The notes: generated by a model not told the origin, from the letters alone. A stretch of DNA of 64,000 bases from Butyrivibrio sp. VCD2006 (GCF_000423925.1 NZ_AUIX01000016.1:84818-148817); one strand, 5' to 3'. Counted from the first letter of the stretch, positions 52,050 to 60,728 are shown. Numbers and translations: made by a program.

Positions 52050-52835
52050 TTAATGTCTTTCATCCATGTTCTCAAATCTCTCACAGAATCTCGCCGAGAA
52101 GGATCTGGGTTCGTTTTCCATGGTAAGGTGAGTGATATCTCCGGCTCTTAAGGTTCTGAAAATTGCTATCCCTTTTTCACGCTCCTCAGTCACAACCTCA
52201 GTTATGGATGTGGGTGCCATGGCAAGAAACTGCATTGGCACATAGGGTGAGATTCCCATAAAGTAAGAAAGAAAAATCGAGGTTATTCCGAAGTGACAAA
52301 AGATTGCAACGGTCTTGTCGTTACTCTCTGTGACCTTGTAGATGCTTCCGTCTCGCTCATAACCGTAGCCCGCAAGGAATTCGTCGAAGTTTTTAATTAT
52401 GTCGTCGTAAACCTCGACCGCATCCGAAGCCTTAACAAGGTCAGACTCTCTCCATTTCTTCGCATCAAATAATTCCGGGTGGTTCATGTAGTAAGATGGC
52501 ATGATGTCCCAGACAATTCTTTTATCATACCTCCCCTTTTCCTCATTAAAATGAAGCTCATTAGGGAACGCTTTTCTTGTTTCTTCGTCTGCTATGTTCG
52601 GATCAAACAGCGCAGGGAATTCCTTTAGCCACTCACAGGTTGTAGCCTCCATCCCAAGTTCCTTAAGTGAATATTCCGCTGTTTCTTTTGCTCGACCAAG
52701 AGGCGATACATATACCTCGTCAATTTCAAATTCTTTTATATGCTTTGCAAGGGCTATTGCCTCACTTTTGCCTTTTTCAGTAAGCCCGTCTATCTCGTAG
52801 TTCGGGTCTCCGTGCCTGATAAATAAAAGTCGCAT
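52050..52835 (-). CDS. Histidine phosphatase family protein
   Basis: A 261-residue member of the phosphoglycerate-mutase-like superfamily. The catalytic RHG motif is at residues 6-8 of MRLLFIRHGDPNYE, with SPLGRAKETAEYSL and the second catalytic His in FCHFG. Substrate unknown. The ATG at 52835 follows CAGGAGAACCTAAAC; an upstream ATG in frame lacks a site. Confidence 0.9.
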   Translation of the reverse strand: MRLLFIRHGDPNYEIDGLTEKGKSEAIALAKHIKEFEIDEVYVSPLGRAKETAEYSLKELGMEATTCEWLKEFPALFDPNIADEETRKAFPNELHFNEEKGRYDKRIVWDIMPSYYMNHPELFDAKKWRESDLVKASDAVEVYDDIIKNFDEFLAGYGYERDGSIYKVTESNDKTVAIFCHFGITSIFLSYFMGISPYVPMQFLAMAPTSITEVVTEEREKGIAIFRTLRAGDITHLTMENEPRSFSARFCERFENMDERH

Positions 52836-52922
52836 GTTTAGGTTCTCCTGTCTGCTAATTCTCAGCATATTATATAACAAGATTTCCCTCTTGACCTAAT
52901 TTGGACTTCATGCTGGCTATTA

Positions 52923-53163
52923 CATCTATGTTTTTTGCTTTTTCCCCTGAATCATAGATTCCACATAGCCATGCATCTATGATTTGGATTGTTTTCCTGA
53001 TTTCATAGATAGAAATAGCTTGTTACATCTATGATTTTTGCTTTTTCTCCCGAATCATAGATTCCACATAGCCATGCATCTATGAACTGGACTTTTTTCT
53101 TGATTTCATAGATAGAAATAGCTTGTTACATCTATGATTTGGATTATTTTCCTGATTTCATAG
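52923..53163. repeat. Array of five short hairpins in 103-bp tandem periods
   Basis: CATCTATG(A) occurs at 52923, 52974, 53026, 53077 and 53129, each followed about 20 bases later by TCATAGAT, giving five small stems with variable loops. Stems are joined by two alternating linkers (TCCACATAGCCATG and AGAAATAGCTTGTTA), giving a 103-base period in 2.3 copies. It occupies most of the 379-base gap 52836-53214. Confidence 0.85.
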
Positions 53164-53214
53164 CTTTAACAGTCCACAAGAACAGGGTTATAGGGCCAAA
53201 CCGAAAATAGCCCA

Positions 53215-55917
53215 TTAACTCCGTCCCTCAGGATCATAGTCTGTCACAAACTCAGGTGTCTCGTTCCAGGTTCCATCCTCATTTAAAGAAAGGTGCAAGA
53301 GAACATAACCAAAAGTATCGAAATGCCCCTGCTTACCTGAAAGCAGATACTTCACTACAAGCTCAGGCTTGCCATTATTCTCGGTAATAACAAAGCCACT
53401 TGCATCATCACCTACTATAACTTCATCCTTGTTAAAGATGTCTTCTAATGCCTCAAGCTTATCTTCAGAGTATCCCTTGGCAAGATAAAACTCATGAACC
53501 TGATCCTTTGTGAGAGACGCGATAACCTTACTGCCTCGCATCACTTCAACATTTCCATCAGTCCACTTTAAGGAAAACGGCTCCTGTCTGGTGTCATCAG
53601 GAAGTGCGATCTCTTTCCCTGCTGCATTATAGACATGAGGCTCATAGCCGCCATCTCCGCCATTATAGCCAAGGTCAATGACTTCAATCTTTTCCTTTTT
53701 GCCATCGCCGTTAAGGTCAGCTTCCTCTGAGTAGCCATCCGACATAGATCTGTGCTCATGTACATCTTCAAAGTAGTCATCACTATTTGAAAATGGAAGA
53801 TTAACAAACTTTTCACCGGAGCCCTTAATATAGGCAGGAAGCCCTGTTGAATATTGATCTCCATTTACGTAATAGTCATCGCCATCCTCATCCACTATGA
53901 CATATGAAGTGGTATCATTACCGTCAAGTGAAGCCTCATCATCACCGCTAAGTGAAGCCTCATCATCGCCGACAATAAGCTCATATGATCTGTTCCCATA
54001 ATAATCTTTTGGGTATTGCATCTTGGGAATATAGATTCCATCCTCGCCCCAAGGCTTTATCATTGCTATATCCATAAACTTGTTTTCTTTAACAAATTTA
54101 ATGGTAACAACCGCACCGTCGCTATTCTCACCGGTCTTTGTCACAACAACTTTCGATTCATCATCACTGAGATTAAGTAGATATCTTGCTGAAGCTGCCG
54201 GATCAAAAAGCTGGCTGTAGAGTCCGTTAGTATCCTCTTTTGCATTGTTATTCAGATACTCGCCAAATCCGTTTTTATTGTAATCGATAGCTTCAAAATC
54301 GCTACCATTATTAAAATAAGCATCCTCAAAATCTTCAAAAGAAGAAATATCATCATATATATCAAGGTGCTCTTTAGCCACCCTGTACTCGCCATCTTCG
54401 TCTTCAGCTATGGTCAGCTTCTCAATCCATACATATGCATGCGGTTCAGAGTCCGCTGCATAGTAATGAATTTCGGCTTCGCCCTTTTCTTCATCAGTAA
54501 AATAGCTCATGGCCATCACCTGTCCCTTTTCGTGGTTCATCCCGGGCCATGGGCTGGACCAACCAAAAGAGACAGAGTCCTCATCCTCAAACAATAGATC
54601 TTCATTTTTCAATTTTGTCTGAACATCTTTGGTTGAATTTCTTATTATTCCGTCAGCATCCCTCGCAATAAAGCTGGTGTTCCAACCACCAAGAACAGAC
54701 TCCTGAGGACTGGAAGTAAGCCTATAGCCTGAAGAATTATTTCCATCATCTGCTATTTCATCATTGTTTACAGCAAATGCCAAATCATCAGAATTCTCAT
54801 CCTGTCCTACACCATCGCTGCTTTCGTTCTCATCCTGTCCTTGAAGAGCACTGATATCGTTCTCATCCTGAGCAGCAGCTCCATCACTATCGCCACCTGC
54901 CGCACTTGTAAAGAAGCAGGTTGAAAGTCCTGCGCACACAACCGCAAGCATCACGATAAGCCAGAAGGTAGGTTTTTTATAATTGAAAATCTGCTTAACT
55001 CTTGTTCCAACTCCGACTTCACCAAAAGCAAGCGGGTAAGCCAGAACAAATCTCCTATGTGTGCTGCAAAGAAGGAGCGAAGTCGCATAGGATTTTTTCT
55101 CATCAAGGGACATGTGGCTTATAACTTTTTCATCACAGGAAAGCTCAATGTCTTTGCAGAAAAGCGCATAGGAAACCCACACAAGGGGATTGAACCAGTG
55201 AAGCGCAAGCAGCAAAAATCCAAACTGTTTTCTTATATGATCGCGCCTTAAGATATGCGCCTTTTCATGGGCAAGTACGTTCCTGACAGTCTCATCATCA
55301 AGCCCTGAAGGCATGTATATCATTGGTCTGAAAACTCCGAGAATAAAGGGTGTATCTATCTCGTCGCAAATGTAAGCATTATCGCTGCCGTCCATCTTAA
55401 TGGAAGCACTTGTCTTCTTTTTGATAGAGATGTAGCTGAAAACTGCATAGCCAAGAACAAGAAGTCCTCCAAACATCCAGATCATCTGAAGTCTTACAAA
55501 GAGGTCTTTCCTGAATGTCATTGGATCGTAGCTTGATACGACTGTAATCTCTTCATTTGGAAGGTACTCTATTTCTTCATCTGCTGTTTCCGGTACGATG
55601 GTCTCATTTTCATCTATTCCTGCCACCCAGCCCGAATTAAATGAAGCTGCCGGCTGATAGTCATGCTGAGTAACATATGTCACTTCAGTGCGTGTTCCAA
55701 AAACATTTGATTCGATTATCTCTCCGATATTCGGAAGAAGTCCGATCTTTGACTCAATCTGAAAAGGCAGCACGAGCCTTAGCGCAACTATCGCCCACAA
55801 CACTCCCATGAACCACTTGGGTGCCTTCTTTAGCGGTATTCTGATAAGTATTACAGCAATCATAAGAAAAGCTGCTGCCACACTCATCTCAATTACATTT
55901 ATAAAAATTGTCCCCAT
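53215..55917 (-). CDS. BlaR1-type M56 sensor protease with long sensor tail
   Basis: A 900-residue membrane protease of the BlaR1/MecR1 group. Four helices (for example WFMGVLWAIVALRLVLPFQI) surround a cytoplasmic zinc protease domain with HExxH in LAHEKAHILRRDH. The long extracellular part (about residues 340-900) is not a penicillin-binding domain: it has Asp/Glu/Gln-rich repeats (GQDENSD), a tandem ASLSGDD unit, and a VCBS-like calcium loop DLNGDGKKEKIEV. It probably senses something other than beta-lactam and cleaves the partner repressor encoded just upstream. ATG follows GGAGGGAAATGT. Confidence 0.88.
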   Translation of the reverse strand: MGTIFINVIEMSVAAAFLMIAVILIRIPLKKAPKWFMGVLWAIVALRLVLPFQIESKIGLLPNIGEIIESNVFGTRTEVTYVTQHDYQPAASFNSGWVAGIDENETIVPETADEEIEYLPNEEITVVSSYDPMTFRKDLFVRLQMIWMFGGLLVLGYAVFSYISIKKKTSASIKMDGSDNAYICDEIDTPFILGVFRPMIYMPSGLDDETVRNVLAHEKAHILRRDHIRKQFGFLLLALHWFNPLVWVSYALFCKDIELSCDEKVISHMSLDEKKSYATSLLLCSTHRRFVLAYPLAFGEVGVGTRVKQIFNYKKPTFWLIVMLAVVCAGLSTCFFTSAAGGDSDGAAAQDENDISALQGQDENESSDGVGQDENSDDLAFAVNNDEIADDGNNSSGYRLTSSPQESVLGGWNTSFIARDADGIIRNSTKDVQTKLKNEDLLFEDEDSVSFGWSSPWPGMNHEKGQVMAMSYFTDEEKGEAEIHYYAADSEPHAYVWIEKLTIAEDEDGEYRVAKEHLDIYDDISSFEDFEDAYFNNGSDFEAIDYNKNGFGEYLNNNAKEDTNGLYSQLFDPAASARYLLNLSDDESKVVVTKTGENSDGAVVTIKFVKENKFMDIAMIKPWGEDGIYIPKMQYPKDYYGNRSYELIVGDDEASLSGDDEASLDGNDTTSYVIVDEDGDDYYVNGDQYSTGLPAYIKGSGEKFVNLPFSNSDDYFEDVHEHRSMSDGYSEEADLNGDGKKEKIEVIDLGYNGGDGGYEPHVYNAAGKEIALPDDTRQEPFSLKWTDGNVEVMRGSKVIASLTKDQVHEFYLAKGYSEDKLEALEDIFNKDEVIVGDDASGFVITENNGKPELVVKYLLSGKQGHFDTFGYVLLHLSLNEDGTWNETPEFVTDYDPEGRS

Positions 55918-55957
55918 ACATTTCCCTCCGACTGACTTTGATGGTCCCCAAGGTCCA

Positions 55958-56314
55958 TTATTCCTTCGCGTTATCGATTATCTTCTTTATCTCAGCAAGT
56001 TCCTTATTGGACAGCTTCTGGCGAGACGTAAACGCTGCAAGGAAAGCCGGGAGCGATCCGCCAAAGGTCTCCTCTACAAACTCCTCACTTTTCCTTGTGT
56101 AAAACTCTTCCTCGGAAATCATGGATGTGACAACGCCATCCACATTTTGAAACAGTCCCTTCTCGCAAAGCTTTTTTAGAACTGTATAGGTGGTAGATTT
56201 CTTCCACCCAAACTCATCCGCACACAGCTTAACCAGTTCGCCTGAACCCACAGGCTCCTTCTCCCAGATAAGCTTTGCAAACTGCATCTGAACATCCCCT
56301 AACTCAACAGCCAT
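55958..56314 (-). CDS. BlaI/MecI/CopY family repressor
   Basis: A 118-residue winged-helix repressor. It starts AVELGDVQMQFAKLIWEKEP and has the family recognition stretch FGWKKSTTYTVLKKLCEKGL, then a helical dimerisation tail. BlaI proteins are cut by BlaR1-type proteases, here the next gene (40-base gap). The ATG at 56314 follows CAGGAGGTGGCC; a GTG 6 bases upstream overlaps the site. A palindromic operator lies in its own promoter (56372-56388). Confidence 0.92.
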   Translation of the reverse strand: MAVELGDVQMQFAKLIWEKEPVGSGELVKLCADEFGWKKSTTYTVLKKLCEKGLFQNVDGVVTSMISEEEFYTRKSEEFVEETFGGSLPAFLAAFTSRQKLSNKELAEIKKIIDNAKE

Positions 56315-56370
56315 GGCCACCTCCTGCTTGGTATTGTTAATTTGGTCTATTCACTATCGACTATAATTTG

Positions 56371-56399
56371 AGTCTATACTAGATAGACCAGCAAGTCAA
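56371..56399 (-). promoter_or_regulatory. Promoter and operator of blaI-blaR1
   Basis: On the minus strand TTGACT (56394-56399), a 17-base spacer and TAGACT (56371-56376). The palindrome GTCTAT-ACTAG-ATAGAC (56372-56388) covers the spacer and -10, an ideal place for a repressor. A further half-site GGTCTAT is at 56344-56350. BlaI is the likely ligand, giving autoregulation. The plus-strand gap to 56557 has only A/T-rich DNA and TATAAT at 56489. Confidence 0.65.
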
Positions 56400-56557
56400 T
56401 AATAATTTGCATTTTTTAAGTCTCTTTTCGGAATTATGGGTTCGATAGAGTATTCCAATGAGATTCTTTCTCCTAAAAAAAGGTACTATATAATATCAGA
56501 TATGTCTGTGCTAAAGTCAAAGTAGGTACAGTAAATTAACAAAAGAAAGGAATTGCC

Positions 56558-57028
56558 ATGAAAAATATAAGATTAGTTATACTTGGAGAGCTTTTATTGT
56601 TCTTAGGGATATTTTTGTTTAATCTTTTAGTAGGAAGCTGGGGATTCTCTGCTATCATCTATTTTATTGATCTGCCTTCATTATTGCTAATTGCACTAAT
56701 ACTATTTCCCGGACTTATCATCATGGGCGCATGGAAGGATTTCATCAATGCATTTTCTGTTGGTATTAAGCCGTTTAGTCTGTTACAGCTAAAAAACATA
56801 ATTGAAGCTGTGGACGCAGCTCAGAAGCTTACCGTATTCGGAGCACTCTTTGCGATTATTATATCCGGTATTCTGATAATAGCCAGACTCGATCCTTCTA
56901 CGATGGGTCCCAATCTGGCAGTTTGCTTCCTTTCAGGATTCTATGCAGTTATTATTGAGTTTATGCTTCTGCCGCTCAGACTGAATGCAGAGCGCAAGAT
57001 GAATAAAGAAATGGACATGGGTGAATGA
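56558..57028 (+). CDS. MotA/TolQ-like small membrane protein
   Basis: A 156-residue protein with four membrane helices (two at about 5-50, two at about 90-140). The motif DLPSLLLIALILFPGLI is typical of MotA/TolQ/ExbB-like proteins that start with D(P/L)PS. It is too short for a full proton-channel stator and has no partner MotB/TolR nearby. It overlaps by ATGA with a LuxR-type DNA-binding gene, so the pair may be a membrane-sequestered regulator system. ATG follows AAAGAAAGGAATTGCC. Confidence 0.7.
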   Translation: MKNIRLVILGELLLFLGIFLFNLLVGSWGFSAIIYFIDLPSLLLIALILFPGLIIMGAWKDFINAFSVGIKPFSLLQLKNIIEAVDAAQKLTVFGALFAIIISGILIIARLDPSTMGPNLAVCFLSGFYAVIIEFMLLPLRLNAERKMNKEMDMGE

Positions 57029-57270
57029 CACAATTCGAAATCACAAAAGACCAATATCTCAAAATCGCTCAGAAATTTGGCCTTACAAAACGTGAGCTGG
57101 AGCTGGGCTTTTTGAAGGTGTCTGGTTTTTCAAACAGAAGAATTGCATATATGTTTGGGATTTCAGAACAAACCGTAAAAAATCATTTTACACATATTTA
57201 CGAAAAAGCATGGGTTCCCGGCAGAAATGAGTTTAGAGAATTATTCGCACCAAATGACAATCCTCAATGA
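57025..57270 (+). CDS. Standalone LuxR-type helix-turn-helix protein
   Basis: An 81-residue protein that is just the DNA-binding domain: FGLTKRELELGFLKVSGFSN, then RIAYMFGISEQTVKNHFTHI. The usual T/S-x-R-E and VKNH signature of LuxR/NarL domains is present, with no receiver or ligand domain. Translationally coupled (ATGA) to the MotA-like membrane gene, which may control it. It ends 40 bases before the convergent DUF3021 gene. Confidence 0.88.
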   Translation: MTQFEITKDQYLKIAQKFGLTKRELELGFLKVSGFSNRRIAYMFGISEQTVKNHFTHIYEKAWVPGRNEFRELFAPNDNPQ

Positions 57271-57309
57271 TAGTTCGCATTATTGGTATAGCACACCTCA
57301 GCGAAATAA

Positions 57310-57786
57310 TCACTTACCATTTATATACTTTTCAAGCGCCTGATTCATTCTCTCATTTTCACTCTTTTCCTTAAGTCTGCCTACCACTACGCCAAGGGTT
57401 GAGCACACACCAAAGGATATGAAGAATCCGATCCAGGCTTCCACGTAATCCACCGGAAACCAATGGAATCTTATTACAAACACAACAATAGCAAGAGTGA
57501 CGATTGCAAAAAACAGAATACTCCTCACTAAAATCGCCATATTCTTAATCCATCTGTCAGTAAACAGTACCGTGCTGCATATGTTAATGATTATTGCCAA
57601 AATAAAAAGTTGAATCAGGGTTGCCATAGATAAGGCAGCTCCTCCAAGCGAAAACAATGAAGAAAAATCTTTTGCGCCCTCTCCAAACAAAATTACTATC
57701 GGAATAAATACCAGCACTGTAAAACCATAGGTAGAAAGTACCCCATTTATAAATTGGAAAAATCCCTTATTTTCTCTAACTCTCAT
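57310..57786 (-). CDS. DUF3021 membrane protein (LytTR system inhibitor type)
   Basis: A 158-residue protein with four membrane helices (e.g. YGFTVLVFIPIVILFG, ATLIQLFILAIIINI) and a charged C-terminal tail. DUF3021 proteins are known partners of standalone LytTR regulators; in streptococcal LytTR regulatory systems such a membrane protein holds its regulator inactive. Start ATG overlaps the LytTR stop as TGATG (GTG at 57789 is an alternative). Confidence 0.85.
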   Translation of the reverse strand: MRVRENKGFFQFINGVLSTYGFTVLVFIPIVILFGEGAKDFSSLFSLGGAALSMATLIQLFILAIIINICSTVLFTDRWIKNMAILVRSILFFAIVTLAIVVFVIRFHWFPVDYVEAWIGFFISFGVCSTLGVVVGRLKEKSENERMNQALEKYINGK

Positions 57787-58226
57787 CACTTTATACCCAG
57801 CCTCTTTCTTAATTCATCAGCATACATTCTTGAAACAATGATCTGCTCCCCGTTTTGAAGCGTAACTCTTATCTTCCGGTCCACTTCAGCTTTAAGACTT
57901 CTTACCTTCCTTAAATTCACGATGCTCTGCTTGCTCACACGAATAAAATCATGCTCCGGAAGCTGCTGCTCAAACTCATAGAGCTTTAATGCTGACTCGT
58001 AGGTATCGTCCTTAGTATAGACAAAGCTAGTCCTGTCAACCGCCTCAATATAAAGAATCTTGTCCACATCAAGAAGAATCGTCTCGACATCTCTTTTCAC
58101 TGCAATCTGCATATCCATCATACGCATAAGAGAAACGATCCTCTCAATCTCGGGCGTCAGTTCCGGTGCGGTTATTCTCACCCCGACATCTGTGTACTTT
58201 TCATCCACCTCAATCTCAATCTTCAT
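57786..58226 (-). CDS. LytTR DNA-binding regulator without receiver domain
   Basis: A 146-residue regulator. The LytTR domain (about 45-146) has ILYIEAVDRTSFVYTKDDTY, EHDFIRVSKQSIVNLRKV and the C-terminal IIVSRMYADELRKRLG. The N-terminal 45 residues are not a receiver domain. It probably activates the operon it ends, binding the 21-base-spaced direct repeats at 59883-59915, and is held by the DUF3021 protein. Confidence 0.88.
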   Translation of the reverse strand: MKIEIEVDEKYTDVGVRITAPELTPEIERIVSLMRMMDMQIAVKRDVETILLDVDKILYIEAVDRTSFVYTKDDTYESALKLYEFEQQLPEHDFIRVSKQSIVNLRKVRSLKAEVDRKIRVTLQNGEQIIVSRMYADELRKRLGIK

Positions 58227-58276
58227 CTACCAAGTTCCTTTTGAACCTCAATTTATTTCATACCCTTTAGATACAA

Positions 58277-58963
58277 CTACTCCAGCCCTTTTTTACGGTA
58301 CATCATGAAAAACAGCGCAGCGCACATAACCGCATTGATGCACAGGATACTCACACCTGTTTTTTGACAACCTGCAAAAGACATGCTGTCAAATAATAGC
58401 TTTAACTGTTGGGTGAAAATAATTGTTGAAACCTTTTTAATGCTCTCGTTAAACATAGAAAGCATCGGAACAAACGAAAAGATCATCATAACCGGCATCG
58501 TCAGAGAAGTTGCCACCATTTGGTTTTTAGAAAAAATACCAACGCAGGCACCGGCAAGTATGGATATAACAAATCCAAGACCCATAACAACTAAAAAGAA
58601 CAGTCTATTCGATGACGGCAAAAGCATTCCCATGACCGCCGCTCCAAGCATGCATATCGACCACACATAAACTCCCACGCCGCATATATACTGCCAGGGT
58701 TTAATGTCAGCCATCATCAGCACCCTCAAAGTGTTCTTTTCTTTTTCCTCAGAAATAACAGACGCCATAGCGGTAAGAGGTGCCATTCCTATATACATGA
58801 CCGCAAACAGTTTTATAAAGAAAAACTCCTCCATACCTTCTATAGATATTGCATTCTCCATGATCAGTGTCAGCAATGGAAAAAGTATGAACTGGATCAG
58901 TATTGTCTTATTCTTCACCGTATCTCTGAGTTCTTTTTTGATGATCACGAGTATATTATACAT
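58277..58963 (-). CDS. ABC transporter permease (ABC-2 type)
   Basis: A 228-residue exporter-type permease with about six helices (KTILIQFILFPLLTLIMENA start; later MGLGFVISILAGACVG). The cytoplasmic stretch SEEKEKNTLRVLMMADIKPW is typical of ABC-2 permeases. Its ATG abuts the stop of the ATPase gene, so both are made together. Cargo not known; candidates are an antimicrobial peptide or a lipid. Confidence 0.88.
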   Translation of the reverse strand: MYNILVIIKKELRDTVKNKTILIQFILFPLLTLIMENAISIEGMEEFFFIKLFAVMYIGMAPLTAMASVISEEKEKNTLRVLMMADIKPWQYICGVGVYVWSICMLGAAVMGMLLPSSNRLFFLVVMGLGFVISILAGACVGIFSKNQMVATSLTMPVMMIFSFVPMLSMFNESIKKVSTIIFTQQLKLLFDSMSFAGCQKTGVSILCINAVMCAALFFMMYRKKGLE

Positions 58964-59812
58964 CTATTCTTCCTCCTGTAGTTTTCTTCCTGTAAGTTCT
59001 AAGAAAACCGTCTCAAGTGTTGGTTCTGTCGAGTGAATCGTTTCCACCTTCCCGCTCTTTAAAAGCTCACTGATTTCATCAGCCGACTCGCCATTTCGCT
59101 CCATCTCCACATCCTCACCTGTCTGCAGATGCAATTTAATTTTCTTCTGATGGTCGTATCTTCTGCAAATATCCTTAGGGGTTCCCGCTTCAACAATTTT
59201 TCCCTCATTTAGAAGTGCGATGTTATCGCAGAGCTTATAGGCCTCATCCATGTTGTGGGTTGTAAGAAAAATCGTCGCACCGTTCTTCTTTTTCTCAAGG
59301 ATAATCTTATGAATACCTCTCATAGTCTGCGGATCAAGACCGCTTGTGGGTTCATCGAGGAAAATAATCTCCGGTGAGTTCATGAAGGTCCTTGCAAGCT
59401 GAAGTCTTGCCCTCATTCCCTTCGAGAGATCCGATGCCTGGGTTTTACTTGCATCTAAAAGTCCGACCTCATCCAATATCCCATTTATCCTGCTTTTCGG
59501 AACATTATATATGTCTGCGAAAACTGAAAGATTATCTCTGCATGAAAACCGTTCATACACTCCGAAATTATCCATCATAATTCCAAAATTCTTTTTATCC
59601 TTCCCGGTGAGCTTTTCTGGATTTTTATCCATAATCTCAACTTTGCCTTCATCATAGGCAAGCTGTCCCATTAGGATTTTTATCAGAGTGGTCTTCCCTG
59701 CACCTGATGGACCAAGCAGTCCAAAAATACTCCCCTTTGGTATATCAAAGCTAATGCCCTTTAATACTTCATGCGAATCAAAGTTTTTCCTTAAGTCTTT
59801 GCACTGTATCAT
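58964..59812 (-). CDS. ABC transporter ATP-binding protein
   Basis: A 282-residue ATPase with Walker A GPSGAGKTT, signature LSKGMRARLQLAR, Walker B IIFLDEPTSGLD and switch His in LTTHNMDEAYKL. A C-terminal extension (about 215-282) is present. The ATG at 59812 is chosen because GGAGACGGGAG precedes it and homology (IQCKDLRKNF) begins there, not at an ATG 84 bases upstream. First gene of the operon ATPase-permease-LytTR-DUF3021. Confidence 0.92.
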   Translation of the reverse strand: MIQCKDLRKNFDSHEVLKGISFDIPKGSIFGLLGPSGAGKTTLIKILMGQLAYDEGKVEIMDKNPEKLTGKDKKNFGIMMDNFGVYERFSCRDNLSVFADIYNVPKSRINGILDEVGLLDASKTQASDLSKGMRARLQLARTFMNSPEIIFLDEPTSGLDPQTMRGIHKIILEKKKNGATIFLTTHNMDEAYKLCDNIALLNEGKIVEAGTPKDICRRYDHQKKIKLHLQTGEDVEMERNGESADEISELLKSGKVETIHSTEPTLETVFLELTGRKLQEEE

Positions 59813-59882
59813 CTCCCGTCTCCTTCCATATCTTTCATAAGCTGAAACTATCAGATAAGGAGAACGCATACAATGCGTCATG

Positions 59883-59915
59883 ACGTAAGTTGCCACATAG
59901 CTTACATAAGTTGCA
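59883..59915 (-). promoter_or_regulatory. LytTR-type direct repeats upstream of the ABC operon
   Basis: ACGTAAGTTGCC (59883-59894) and ACATAAGTTGCA (59904-59915) are direct repeats with a 21-base period, two helix turns. LytTR proteins such as AgrA and ComE bind such paired repeats. They lie about 70-100 bases before the ATPase start, a natural activator site. Confidence 0.65.
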
Positions 59916-59917
59916 AA

Positions 59918-59952
59918 AAACAGACCGTTCCCTTTCGGAAAACGGTCTGTTT
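59918..59952 (-). terminator. Terminator after the 244-residue gene
   Basis: AAACAGACCGTT (59918-59929) pairs perfectly with 59941-59952 around an 11-base loop. On the minus strand TTTTTTG follows. It separates this gene from the ABC operon, whose repeats adjoin it. Confidence 0.85.
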
Positions 59953-59993
59953 ATCACCTTGTCATATTTAGATCATTTCTGATCTACTTTTAT

Positions 59994-60728
59994 TTAAATA
60001 ACTGTCAATAACTTTTTATCTATGCACACCTGTGCAGCAAATATTTTTTCAACTGAATCTTCAAAAAGGACCTTGATTCTTCCTTCAATGATCGCCTTAA
60101 CGGTGCCTCTTCCATACTTCTGGTGTGATACCTCGCAGCCCTCGGGAATGACATTCTTGATGTCTTCATCAGTGAGTTCGGGAAGCTTAGGCTTTTGAAT
60201 CACTACAGGTCTTGCTGACACCACACCTGAAGAAGCTCTGTAACCGTAGCCTCTTGAAGCAGCCATCTTCTTCTCTTCCTCAGCTTTATTTGCAGCAATC
60301 ACATTCTCCTTGATCCAGTCAAGAATAAGCTCTAAGTTCTCATTTGTGAAAAAGTAAATCACGTGTGAGAGCTTCTTCTCATCAGGGTTCTGAAGCAGGC
60401 CCTTATTACCGTTTCTTATGAAAAGGATTGCCTTGCTTGAAACCTCCTCGTACTGTGATACAAGCTTTTCAATAACTTCTTTTTTGCTCTCTTTTAAAAC
60501 AATTCCAAGATTTGCTTCATCTGCCTTTTTAACAAGCAGATTATAATCTTTTTCTGTCGCATAGAGTACATATCTACTCTGCATAACAGTCTTTACATGT
60601 AATGATGAACCGTTCTTAGCAAACTGCCAGATGAACTTATCTTTAGCATCCTCCCTCTCATACTGATCAAGTCCTTTTTCCTTGATAAGATCAACTACTT
60701 CTTCATAGATGTACAAAAGATTATTCAT
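59994..60728 (-). CDS. Helical protein with UvrD/PcrA-type C-terminal Tudor-like domain
   Basis: A 244-residue protein of unknown role. The N-terminal 175 residues are alpha-rich with no recognised fold. After a Pro/Arg-rich linker (RASSGVVSARPVVIQKPKLP), the C-terminal 45 residues (VSHQKYGRGTVKAIIEGRIK, then VLFEDSVEKIF) look like the Tudor-like domain at the end of UvrD/PcrA helicases, which binds RNA polymerase or partner proteins. The ATG at 60728 is preferred, preceded by GAGGAATACTA. Confidence 0.6.
   Translation of the reverse strand: MNNLLYIYEEVVDLIKEKGLDQYEREDAKDKFIWQFAKNGSSLHVKTVMQSRYVLYATEKDYNLLVKKADEANLGIVLKESKKEVIEKLVSQYEEVSSKAILFIRNGNKGLLQNPDEKKLSHVIYFFTNENLELILDWIKENVIAANKAEEEKKMAASRGYGYRASSGVVSARPVVIQKPKLPELTDEDIKNVIPEGCEVSHQKYGRGTVKAIIEGRIKVLFEDSVEKIFAAQVCIDKKLLTVI

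Noticed and set aside
52923..53163. Possible CRISPR array with 51-52-base spacing
   Set aside because: The constant parts are stems of 8-9 bases with alternating linkers, not a uniform repeat with unique spacers.
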